Of a DNA stretch of 10,190 nt, positions 1 through 7,400 are shown in pieces (the first letter of the stretch is position 1; each line of letters opens with the position of its first letter). Origin of the DNA: Sedimenticola sp. (GTDB lineage: Bacteria; Pseudomonadota; Gammaproteobacteria; Chromatiales; Chromatiaceae); the NCBI GenBank assembly GCA_027038775.1, contig JALWGP010000244.1, positions 1 through 10,190 of the forward strand, in the 5' to 3' direction. The translations under genes and the position numbers were made by a program. The notes under the pieces were generated by a model. The model had not been told where the DNA came from, ran no database searches, and saw only the letters and a list, made by a program, of their open reading frames with translations.

Positions 1-320
1 ATGTTGACCCACCCCTTGATGGCACCCCGCAGGCTGGAGCCGTCGTACTCCTCCCCCGGCCACTCGTCGTGGCGCTTCGCCATCTCGTAGAGCATCCGGG
101 GACTGACGCGCACCACCTCCCCCGCCATGCGGTACTGGTGATTGATGGCCGCCGCCAGGGCAAAGCCGGTGCAGGCAGCGGAACGATACTGGTTGAGCAC
201 CACCGGTTCCGGGGGCGGCGACAACGACTTGCGCAACTGCCCCAGGGTGGGCTGGTAGATCCAGTCGCGCAGGTCGGGGACGTCGGCGGTGGCGGTCTTC
301 TTCCATGGACTTTTTGGCAT
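1..320 (-). CDS. C1 (papain-fold) family cysteine peptidase, N-terminal part, cut by the window edge
   Basis: The minus-strand frame is open from an ATG at 320-318 to the left edge, giving about 106 residues. The start follows a strong ribosome site (AAGGAGGG, about 7 nt upstream). Seen directly: a proline-rich stretch near residues 35-39, then [19 protein letters not shown] (43-61), then [18 protein letters not shown] and [11 protein letters not shown]. In papain-type enzymes an oxyanion-hole Gln precedes the nucleophilic Cys by six residues; here Q44 and C50 have exactly that spacing, and the CTGFA block replaces the usual CWAFA. The SPRMLYE...DEWPGE block is, to my knowledge, typical of bacterial C1 family peptidases. 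The catalytic His and Asn would lie beyond the edge. No signal peptide is visible, which suggests a cytoplasmic protein unless exported otherwise. The gene is divergent from ispH with a 43-bp gap. Its substrate is unknown. Family assignment is fairly sure; function is not. Confidence 0.82.
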   Translation of the reverse strand, partial: MPKSPWKKTATADVPDLRDWIYQPTLGQLRKSLSPPPEPVVLNQYRSAACTGFALAAAINHQYRMAGEVVRVSPRMLYEMAKRHDEWPGEEYDGSSLRGAIKGWVN

Positions 321-347
321 GATTCGACCCTCCTTCGGAATGCTCTT

Positions 348-356
348 TGGTATCCT
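348..356 (+). promoter_or_regulatory. Possible extended -10 promoter element for ispH
   Basis: TGGTATCCT matches the extended -10 pattern TGnTATAAT at the TG and at four of six hexamer positions. No good -35 hexamer is seen 16-18 bp upstream, which extended -10 promoters can do without. The hexamer ends 7 nt before the ispH ATG, so transcription would start at or next to the start codon. This is inference from pattern only. Confidence 0.35.
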
Positions 357-363
357 AGCGCAG

Positions 364-1299
364 ATGAAGATCCTCCTCGCCAACCCCCGTGGTTTCTGCG
401 CCGGCGTGGACCGCGCCATCGAGATCGTGGAGCACGCCGTGGAAGCCTTCGGCGCGCCCATCTACGTGCGCCACGAGGTGGTACACAACCGCTTCGTGGT
501 GGAGAACCTCAAGCGCAAGGGGGTGATCTTCGTGGACGAGCTGGACGAGGTGCCCGACGGCAGCACCGTCATCTTCAGCGCCCACGGCGTCTCACAGGCG
601 GTGAAGCAGGAGGCGGAGCGCCGCGATCTCCAAGTCTTCGACGCCACCTGCCCCCTGGTAACCAAGGTCCACCTGCAGGTGGCCCGCCACTGCCGCAACG
701 GCTGCGAAGTGATCCTCATCGGCCACAAGGGCCATCCCGAGGTGGAGGGCACCATGGGCCAGTACCACTGCCCGGAGGGGGTGGGCATCCACCTGGTGGA
801 GAAGGCCGGGGACGTGGCGCAGCTGGAGGTGAAGCGCCCCGACCGCCTCGCCTTCGTCACCCAGACGACGCTTTCCATGGACGACACGGCGGTGATCATC
901 GAGGCCCTGCGCAATCGCTTCCCGGCCATCCAGGGGCCAAAGAAGGACGACATCTGCTATGCCACCCAGAACCGGCAGGACGCCGTCAAGCGGTTGGCCG
1001 GGGCCGCCGACGTGATCCTGGTGGTGGGCTCGCCCAACAGCTCCAACTCCAACCGGCTCAAGGAGATCGCCGAGAAACTGGGCAAGCCAGCCTACCTGGT
1101 GGACAACCCGGACGATTTGAAGCGGGAATGGTTCGACCAGGAGACGGTCATCGGCGTCACCGCGGGCGCATCGGCGCCGGAAGAGTTGGTGCGCCAGGTG
1201 ATCGACCGCCTGCGGGAGTGGGGCGCCACGGCACCCATGGAGGACGACGGCAAGCGCGAGGAGGTGACCTTTCCCCTGCCCCGGGCATTGCAGGGCTGA
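364..1299 (+). CDS. ispH: 4-hydroxy-3-methylbut-2-enyl diphosphate reductase (IspH/LytB)
   Basis: IspH is the last enzyme of the MEP pathway. It reduces HMBPP to IPP and DMAPP with a 4Fe-4S cluster in the cytoplasm. The protein has 311 residues, close to the 316 of E. coli. The three cluster-binding cysteines are present: C12 (PRGFCAGV), C96 ([11 protein letters not shown]) and C198 (ICYATQNRQ). Substrate-binding positions are also visible: H41, H124, E126 (GHPEVEGT), the TQTTL block near 166-170, the SSN of GSPNSSNSN near 226-228, and S270 (TAGASAPE). The start at 364 is chosen because [15 protein letters not shown] is the canonical N terminus; the frame is open upstream to 289, but those residues do not fit the family. 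No Shine-Dalgarno site precedes the ATG. A 141-bp gap without an obvious intrinsic terminator separates it from fimU, so some read-through is possible. Confidence 0.97.
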   Translation: MKILLANPRGFCAGVDRAIEIVEHAVEAFGAPIYVRHEVVHNRFVVENLKRKGVIFVDELDEVPDGSTVIFSAHGVSQAVKQEAERRDLQVFDATCPLVTKVHLQVARHCRNGCEVILIGHKGHPEVEGTMGQYHCPEGVGIHLVEKAGDVAQLEVKRPDRLAFVTQTTLSMDDTAVIIEALRNRFPAIQGPKKDDICYATQNRQDAVKRLAGAADVILVVGSPNSSNSNRLKEIAEKLGKPAYLVDNPDDLKREWFDQETVIGVTAGASAPEELVRQVIDRLREWGATAPMEDDGKREEVTFPLPRALQG

Positions 1300-1353
1300 G
1301 CCCGGCCCGCCGGTTTCCAGTGTGAACGGCTTCACCTTCCGGCCGACCACGGG

Positions 1354-1391
1354 TCCCTTCATCAATAATTCCGTACCGTTCATCCGGAATT
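1354..1391 (+). promoter_or_regulatory. Putative LytTR/AlgR-type operator and dyad upstream of fimU
   Basis: Two 9-bp direct repeats, TCCCTTCAT (1354-1362) and ACCGTTCAT (1375-1383), lie exactly 21 bp apart. The second fits the published LytTR consensus [TA][AC][CA]GTTN[AG][TG] completely; the first has one mismatch. It also resembles the AlgR box CCGTTCGTC (8 of 9 at 1376-1384). In P. aeruginosa AlgR activates the fimU operon. The second box sits in the 11-nt spacer of an inverted repeat, AATTCCG (1367-1373) and CGGAATT (1385-1391). The sites lie 57 to 87 bp upstream of the fimU ATG. A weak promoter could follow: TTGAAC at 1405-1410, 17 bp, AAGACT at 1428-1433. Binding is inferred. Confidence 0.4.
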
Positions 1392-1440
1392 CGCGCATCC
1401 CCCATTGAACCTCGACCCCGTTTCGACAAGACTTCACGAC

Positions 1441-2007
1441 ATGAACACTCGACAGGCCCGGATCCGGTTCCACAGGTGGCAGGGTTTCACCCTGGTGGAA
1501 CTGATGATCGCGCTGGTGGTGGCGGTGATCCTGGTGGTGATCGCCATTCCCAGCTTCAGCAACATCGTCCGTGATAACCGCATGGCCTCCGCCGTGAACG
1601 CCTTGGCGGGTGCCATCCACCTCACCCGCATGGAGGCGGTTCGGCGCAATACCCGGGTCACCCTGTGCAAGAGCAGCAACGGCACCGCCTGCACCACCAG
1701 CGGCAACTGGGAACAGGGCTGGATCGTGTTCGAGGAAGACGGGGCCACCGCCGGAAATTCCTACGGCACCGTCGACAACGGAGAAACCATCCTGCGGGTG
1801 CACGAGAGCCTCGGGAACAACCTGGTCGTAAGTGCCAGTAGCGGGAACGTCGCCAATCTGATCTCTTTCAGGCCTGACGGGTCCCCGGTGCAAACCGGAA
1901 ACATCAAGGTGTGTGACGATCGGACCGGAAATTCAGTTGGACGCGAGCTGCGACTCATTGCGAGCGGACGCTTGCAGCTCGTTTCCCAGGGAGTGAGCTG
2001 CCCATGA
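1441..2007 (+). CDS. fimU: GspH/FimT-family minor pilin, probably FimU
   Basis: This 188-residue protein has a class III prepilin signal: a basic 15-residue leader (MNTRQARIRFHRWQG), cleavage between G15 and F16, and Glu at mature position 5 (E20) at the head of a hydrophobic helix. The globular part has the GspH/FimT signature LCKSSNGTACTT...WEQGWIVFEEDG. Four cysteines (C76, C84, C158, C187) suggest two periplasmic disulfides. As first gene of the pilVWX-pilY1-pilE operon it occupies the position of P. aeruginosa fimU, a minor pilin of the tip/priming complex; by sequence alone FimT cannot be excluded. The ATG at 1441 gives a normal leader; an in-frame TTG at 1405 would lengthen it by 12 residues and neither has a good ribosome site. 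The stop overlaps the pilV start as ATGA (2004-2007). Confidence 0.9.
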   Translation: MNTRQARIRFHRWQGFTLVELMIALVVAVILVVIAIPSFSNIVRDNRMASAVNALAGAIHLTRMEAVRRNTRVTLCKSSNGTACTTSGNWEQGWIVFEEDGATAGNSYGTVDNGETILRVHESLGNNLVVSASSGNVANLISFRPDGSPVQTGNIKVCDDRTGNSVGRELRLIASGRLQLVSQGVSCP

Positions 2008-2471
2008 TGCGGATCCATCATCAGAAGGGGGTGGGCTTGATCGAGATCCTGGTCACCCTGGTGATCCTGGCCATCGGCATCCTGGGACTGGCCGGTCTGC
2101 AGACCCAATCCCTCAAGAACAACGAGAGTGCCATGCAACGCTCCCAGGCGGTGGTGCTGACCTACGCCGCCTTCGACATGTTGCGGGTTAACCGGACCGC
2201 AGCCATTGCCGGCGCCTACAACATGGGCATGACCTGTACAGCGCCCACCAACCCTTCCACCCTGGTCGCAAACGACCAGGCCTACTGGATCAACACCCTG
2301 CAAACGGCACTGGGCAGCACCGCTTGCGGCTCCATCAACTGCCAAACCACTGGTGACTGCATCGTCCAGGTGCGCTGGACCGATCAGCGGGCCAGTGGCG
2401 GAGGCAACCTTGATCTCGACAACGACGGCATCAATGAGACCACAGAATTAGCCACCCGGAGCAGGCTATGA
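2004..2471 (+). CDS. pilV: Type IV pilus minor pilin PilV
   Basis: This 155-residue protein has the leader MMRIHHQKG, cleavage G9/V10, and mature Glu5 (E14) in KGVGLIEILVTLVILAIG, followed by GLAGLQTQSLKNNESAM. That N terminus is characteristic of PilV. VQVRWTDQRA near the C terminus is also a common PilV feature. Cysteines at 78, 108, 113 and 119 could form disulfides. Residues 137-145 read D-L-D-N-D-G-I-N-E, an EF-hand-like DxDxDGxxE loop. PilV joins FimU, PilW, PilX and PilE in the tip/priming complex in the inner membrane and pilus. It is somewhat shorter than the roughly 185 residues of P. aeruginosa PilV. Start ATG 2004 overlaps the fimU stop; ATG 2007 is a second option, with AGGGAG at 1988-1993 upstream. 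The stop overlaps pilW as ATGA. Confidence 0.92.
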   Translation: MMRIHHQKGVGLIEILVTLVILAIGILGLAGLQTQSLKNNESAMQRSQAVVLTYAAFDMLRVNRTAAIAGAYNMGMTCTAPTNPSTLVANDQAYWINTLQTALGSTACGSINCQTTGDCIVQVRWTDQRASGGGNLDLDNDGINETTELATRSRL

Positions 2472-3526
2472 AGAATCCGACCGTGCGACATCGTGGACTG
2501 TCCAAGGGATTCAGCCTGGTGGAGCTGATGGTCGCCATGGTCCTGGGGCTCGTTCTGCTGGCCGGGGTCATCAACACTTTCGTGGCCAACCGGCAGGTCT
2601 ACCGGACCAACGACAATATGGCGCGTATCCAGGAGACGGCGCGCATCGTCAATGAACTGATGGGAAGAGAGATCAGGGCAGCGGGAGGCAACCCTTGCGG
2701 CACGCCCCTGGTGGCCAACGTCCTCAACAACCCGTCCAACAACTGGTGGTCGGACTGGGCCGGCGGAGCCTTGATCGGCTATGACGGAACACAGGCAGCT
2801 TCTTTCAGGCCTTTTGGAAACAACACTGCGGACCGGGTTCAGGGAACCGATGCCCTTCTCATTCTTACCGCCACGGCCCGGGAGGGAGTGACCATTTCCT
2901 CTCACAACCCGGCAGCAGCACAGTTTCAGCTCAACACCGTCAATCACGGTATCGATGATGGCGACATCCTCATGGTCTGCGACTCCTCCACAGCCGCCCT
3001 CTTTCAGGTAACCAACGCGCAACCGGGCACCAACACCACCGTGGTACACAACACGGGCGCCGGCCTGGCTACCCCCGGTAATTGCAGCAAGGGTCTCGGC
3101 TTTCCCACCGTCTGCACTACCAACGGAACTCCCAAGGATTTCAGTGGAGGCATCCTTGCGCAGCTCAATGCCAGCTTCTGGTACATCGGTCGAAACGGAA
3201 ACGGGGGCACCTCCCTTTACAGGTTGTCGATACGCGGAAACCCCGGCTCCAGTCCCCCATCCGTGACTTCAACCACGGAAGAGATCGTGGAAGACGTCAC
3301 GGACATGCAGATCCAGTACCTGACCCGCAACGGCAACAACCTGGCCAACAGCTATGTCGATGCCACCAGCATCACCGACTGGGGCAACTCCGCCACCAAC
3401 CTCGTGGTGGCGGCGCGTGCCACACTCAGCCTGCAAACCGGGGAAAACGTGAGCACGGCCGGTTCACGGATAACCCGTACGCTCTCTTTCACCACCAGTG
3501 TCCGCAACCGGGAGGTGGTCCAGTGA
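2468..3526 (+). CDS. pilW: Type IV pilus minor pilin PilW
   Basis: This 352-residue protein is the largest of the minor pilins here, as in other PilW proteins. The leader ends at G14, followed by F15-SLVELMVAMVLGLVLLAG with mature Glu5 at E19. Family features follow: the helical stretch ARIQETARIVNELMGREIRAAG, GTDALLIL, GDILMVCD, the EEIVEDVTDMQIQY segment that is a hallmark of PilW, and a C-terminal RTLSFTTSVRNR block. Its known role is in the minor pilin complex that primes assembly at the inner-membrane platform and sits at the pilus tip with PilX and PilY1. The start ATG 2468 is supported by GGAG at 2458-2461 (6-nt spacing) and overlaps the pilV stop. Its own stop overlaps the GTG start of pilX (3523-3526). 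Confidence 0.93.
   Translation: MKNPTVRHRGLSKGFSLVELMVAMVLGLVLLAGVINTFVANRQVYRTNDNMARIQETARIVNELMGREIRAAGGNPCGTPLVANVLNNPSNNWWSDWAGGALIGYDGTQAASFRPFGNNTADRVQGTDALLILTATAREGVTISSHNPAAAQFQLNTVNHGIDDGDILMVCDSSTAALFQVTNAQPGTNTTVVHNTGAGLATPGNCSKGLGFPTVCTTNGTPKDFSGGILAQLNASFWYIGRNGNGGTSLYRLSIRGNPGSSPPSVTSTTEEIVEDVTDMQIQYLTRNGNNLANSYVDATSITDWGNSATNLVVAARATLSLQTGENVSTAGSRITRTLSFTTSVRNREVVQ
3511..3517 (+). promoter_or_regulatory. Ribosome binding site that fixes the GTG start of pilX
   Basis: GGAGGTG lies inside the last codons of pilW, 5 nt before GTG 3523. It identifies the GTG as the pilX start, although the same frame is open far upstream (from 3082) without any pilin-like sequence. Confidence 0.75.
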
Positions 3527-4086
3527 AACGACCATTCAGAACGACGAGGAGGCAGCATGGCGCGGTACTGGTAGTCGGCCTGCTGCTGCTCATGGTGATG
3601 ACGGTGCTGGGAATCTCATCGTTGAAGACGGTCACCCTGGAAGAACGCATGAGCGCCAACACCCACGACCGCAGCCTCGCTTTCCAGGCGGCCGAGGCAG
3701 CCCTCCGGGTTGGAGAGCAGGTGGCCTTGAACCAGTCCCAGAACGGCAATTCAGGATTCCAGAACGGCGGTTTCTACACCGACGCCAACAACCAGTGCGG
3801 TCAATCACCTTGCCAAAACGGGCTCTGCTCGCAGCCCGACAAGGACTGTGATCCGCCCCGCTGGCTGGACAGTAATTTCAACAACTGGGTGAACGCAACG
3901 GTGAACCTGGGCAATCTGGCAGGCACCCCGCAGTATTTTGTGGAATTCCTCGGAGCCAATTTCCCCTGCAACATCAACGATCCAACCACCAATCTCAACT
4001 GCAGGCGATACCGTATAACGGCACGCAGCGCGGCAACCAATGGGCGTGCCATGGTAATACTGCAATCTGTCTACGCCACACCATGA
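3523..4086 (+). CDS. pilX: Type IV pilus minor pilin PilX
   Basis: This protein starts at GTG and has 187 residues. The N terminus QHGAVLVVGLLLLMVMTVLGIS, followed by TLEERMSANTHDRSLAFQAAEAALR, is the PilX N-terminal signature. Cleavage is expected at G13/A14; mature position 5 is Val (V18), not Glu. Lack of Glu5 is known for the GspK/PilX class and fits a pilin placed at the very tip. The C-terminal domain has six cysteines (92, 97, 102, 109, 149, 160), four of them within 18 residues, so disulfides are likely. PilX links the minor pilins with PilY1 in the known complex. The GTG overlaps the pilW stop as GTGA, suggesting coupled translation. A 27-bp gap follows before the next gene. Confidence 0.92.
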   Translation: MKRPFRTTRRQHGAVLVVGLLLLMVMTVLGISSLKTVTLEERMSANTHDRSLAFQAAEAALRVGEQVALNQSQNGNSGFQNGGFYTDANNQCGQSPCQNGLCSQPDKDCDPPRWLDSNFNNWVNATVNLGNLAGTPQYFVEFLGANFPCNINDPTTNLNCRRYRITARSAATNGRAMVILQSVYATP

Positions 4087-4113
4087 ACAGAGCAACCGAA
4101 GGAGAACGCCATC

Positions 4114-4479
4114 ATGCCCATCCTGCATGACAACCTGAAGAAAACCGGAAGCCTGCTCTCCCGACCGGTCCTGGCGCTCCTTCTGACCACGGTCGGCACA
4201 GGAATCCTGCAGGCCGACGAGATGGTCGGCCGAATCACCGGCATGGACACTGCCGGCCACCGGATCCAGATCGACGGCACCTGGTTCCGCCTGCCTTCCA
4301 CCCTCCTGGTGAAACGCGAGGTGGAAGGGGGCAGAGAAATGGCGGTTTCGCCGAACCGGCTCGAGCCGGGCCAGCCGGTGACCTTCGAGGCGGAAAGGAA
4401 CACCATCCGTCACCTGCGACTCCTCTCCGCGGGAGCGGATACCCTGCCCGTCACCATTCCCCCGCCGCCCCTGGACTGA
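4114..4479 (+). CDS. Small secreted protein between pilX and pilY1, possibly PilY2-like
   Basis: This gene encodes 121 residues and has a clear ribosome site (GAAGGAG, 4098-4104, 9 nt upstream). The N terminus is a signal peptide: basic start with K9 and K10, hydrophobic stretch 19-32 and a likely cleavage after A34 (LQA/DE). The mature part reads as short beta strands: MVGRITGMDTAGHRIQIDG, then WFRLPSTLLVKREV, then RLEPGQPVTFEAE, then TIRHLRLL. That suggests a small beta barrel of OB-like or DUF5666-like type. It ends in IPPPPLD and has no cysteines. It sits 27 bp after pilX and 12 bp before pilY1, so it is surely part of the operon. P. aeruginosa has a similar-sized accessory protein, PilY2, but after pilY1. 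Equivalence is my inference from size, export and context; I do not recognise specific PilY2 residues. Confidence 0.85.
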   Translation: MPILHDNLKKTGSLLSRPVLALLLTTVGTGILQADEMVGRITGMDTAGHRIQIDGTWFRLPSTLLVKREVEGGREMAVSPNRLEPGQPVTFEAERNTIRHLRLLSAGADTLPVTIPPPPLD

Positions 4480-4491
4480 GGAGGGATCACC

Positions 4492-7400
4492 ATGAACACG
4501 AAAGCCAAGACACGGACCACCCTACTCCTGGCGCTCTTCACCGCCGCCAACCTGTGGACCGGGGGGACGGCAGCCACACCCATTCCCAATGTACCCCTGA
4601 TCACCGCCACCTCCATCGAGCCCAACATCATGGTGACCCTGGACGACTCGGGCTCCATGCATTGGGAAGTGATGCCCGACGACTACCTGTACGTCTATTA
4701 CATGTTTCCCAGGGCCAGCAACATCTACCTGGCGGGCGACTATACCAACTACACGGTGGACACCGCCGCCAACAACCGCTACGCCTGCTTCCTGCGTTCC
4801 CCGTACAACAACTCCGTCTACTACGACCCCACCGTCCGCTATTTTCCCTGGAGCAGAGAGGACGGCTCCCTGTGGCCTGACGCCGATCCCACCCACGCCT
4901 ACCACAACCCTGCCAACCCCAACGCGGGCTGGCGGAACCTGACGGTCAACAATTCCCAGTACGCGGCGTGGCGGCTCAACAACGGCAGCTTCAGCTGGCA
5001 GACACGCACCTTCTTTCCTGCCACCTACTTCCAGTACAACGGCAACGGCAACTGGAGCAACCGCTGGGACTGCAACAACTACACGCGAATCGAGATCAAG
5101 CCCGGCAACGCCCCCTTCCCCAAGGCGTCGGGGCGCACCGACTGCGCGGGCAACAACACCTGCACCTACGCCGAGGAGATCCAGAACTTCGCCAACTGGT
5201 ACAGTTACCACCGCTCCCGCCTCCTCACCGCCCGCGCCGGCATCGGCAGGGCCTTCTCCTCGCTGGGTTCCAACGTGCGGGTGGGCTTCGCCACCATCAA
5301 CCAGGGCACCACCAACGTGGACGGGGTCAACACCCAGGGGGTCATCCTGGGCGTACGGGATTTCACCGGCACCGACCGGACCAACTTCTTCGACATCCTC
5401 TACAACCGCCCCATGCCACCCGCTTCCACGCCTCTCAGGCGTGCCGCGGACGACGTGGGGAAATACTTCAGCCGCACCGACGACCGGGGCCCCTGGAGCA
5501 GCACCCCGGGCCAGAACGGCGGCACCGAGTACAGCTGCCGGCAGAGCTTCCAGATTCTCACCACCGACGGGTACTGGAACAGCTCTTCCGCATCCACTCC
5601 CGGCGCGCGTCAGAACAACGACGGCACCAACGGACCGACCATCACCGGCCCGGGTGGACAGAGCTACACCTACAGCGCCGTCACCCCCTTTACCGACAAC
5701 GTGAGCAACACCCTGGCCGACGTGGCCATGTACTACTGGAAGCGTGACCTGCACCCCTCGCTGGACAACGAGGTGCCCACCCACTACATGGACCCCGCTT
5801 TCTGGCAGCACCTGGTCACCTTCGGCATCGCCATGGGTCTGAACGGCACCATCGACCCGCAGACCGCCTTCGATGCCATCCACACCGGGACCACCATTAA
5901 CTGGCCCAACCCCATCACCAACAGCACCACGGCTCGCGTGGACGACCTGCTGCACGCCAGCGTCAACGGTCGCGGCGGATTCTTCATCGCGAAGAACCCC
6001 CAGCAATTCGCCGAGTCGCTGAGGGACAGCCTGCAGAACATCGTGGCACGGGTGGGCTCGGGTGCCTCCGTGGTGGCCAACAGCACCTCCATCACCACCG
6101 ACACCCTGGTCTTCCAGGCCACCTTCAACAGCGGCAACTGGTCGGGGAACCTGCTCTCCTACCAGGTGACCACCAACGGCGTGGCCACCACTCCCTTCTG
6201 GGAGGCCGCCTACATGCTGCCAACGCCTCCCAACCGCAGGATCTTCATCACCAGCGGCGGTTCCGCCCAACCCTTCTCCTGGTCCAACCTGAGCACGGCG
6301 GACCAGGCCCTGCTGGGCAACTCCGACGTGGTGGAATACCTGCGGGGCGAGCGCTCGAAGGAGTTGAGCAACGGCGGCACCTTCAGGAACCGCGGCACAC
6401 ACGTTCTGGGCGACATCGTCCACTCGCCCCCCTTCTATGTGAAGGACACCGACACCGTGTTCATCGGCGCCAACGACGGCATGCTGCACGCCTTCAGGGG
6501 TGTGGACGGCGTCGAGCTGTTCGCCTACATTCCCAGCGCGGTGGTGCCCTGGCTCAAGGATCTCTCCGATCCCGCCTACAGCCACGACTACTACGTGGAC
6601 GGAGACGTGATTGTCTCCAGCCAGTCGCAGACACCCAACAAGAACTACCTGGTGGCCACACTGGGACGGGGCGGAAAAGGGCTCTTCAGTCTCGATGTCA
6701 CCACCCCGGCCAGCTTCGGCACCAGCAACCTCCGTTGGGAGTATTTCAATTCCAGTGACAACGATCTGGGCTACATGCTCGGAAAGCTGGTGCTGGCGAA
6801 AATGAACGACGGCTCCATGGCGGTGATCGCCGCCAACGGCTACAACAGCGACTCCGGGGAGGCCGTGCTCTACATCTTCGACCTGGCCACCGGCAACGTG
6901 ATCCGCAAGATCGGCACCGGTGTGAGCGGCAACAACGGCCTCTCTTCCCCGGCCGTGCTCGATATCGACAACGACGGAGACGTGGACTTCATCTACGCAG
7001 GAGACCTGAAAGGAAACGTCTGGAAATTCGACGTCACCGACAGCCAGCCGGCCAACTGGCTGGTTCGTTTCGGCAGCGGCGGGGTGCCCTACCCCCTGTT
7101 CACGGCCACTGACCCGTCGAACAACCCGCAGCCCATCACGGGCCCCATCAGCGTGGCCTACGACACCCAGACCGGCAGCACCACCTACGGCAAGCTGTTC
7201 GTCTTCCTCGGGACCGGAAGCTATATCTTCGGCAGCGATCCTTCCGATACCCAGGTGCAGGGCTGGTACGGGATCATCGACGACGACACACCCATCACCA
7301 GCCGGAGCGACCTGGTGCAGCGTTCCGTCAACACCACGGGGACGGTGTCGGGCTACGACGTACGCACCTTCGACACCGCAACGGCCGGCGACATGGTCGG

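Noticed and set aside
1294..1320. An intrinsic terminator after ispH
   Set aside because: GC-rich self-complementary bits (GGGCT/AGCCC, CCGG repeats) are present but loops are too small or stems too short, and there is no T-tract.
592..1893. A 433-codon minus-strand frame across ispH and fimU
   Set aside because: It spans two well-supported plus-strand genes and their gap, and its translation shows no family signature.
4522..6585. A 687-codon open frame on the minus strand opposite pilY1
   Set aside because: It has repetitive low-complexity Val/Gly/His composition, no recognisable domain and lies fully opposite a clear gene. It is an effect of high GC at third positions.
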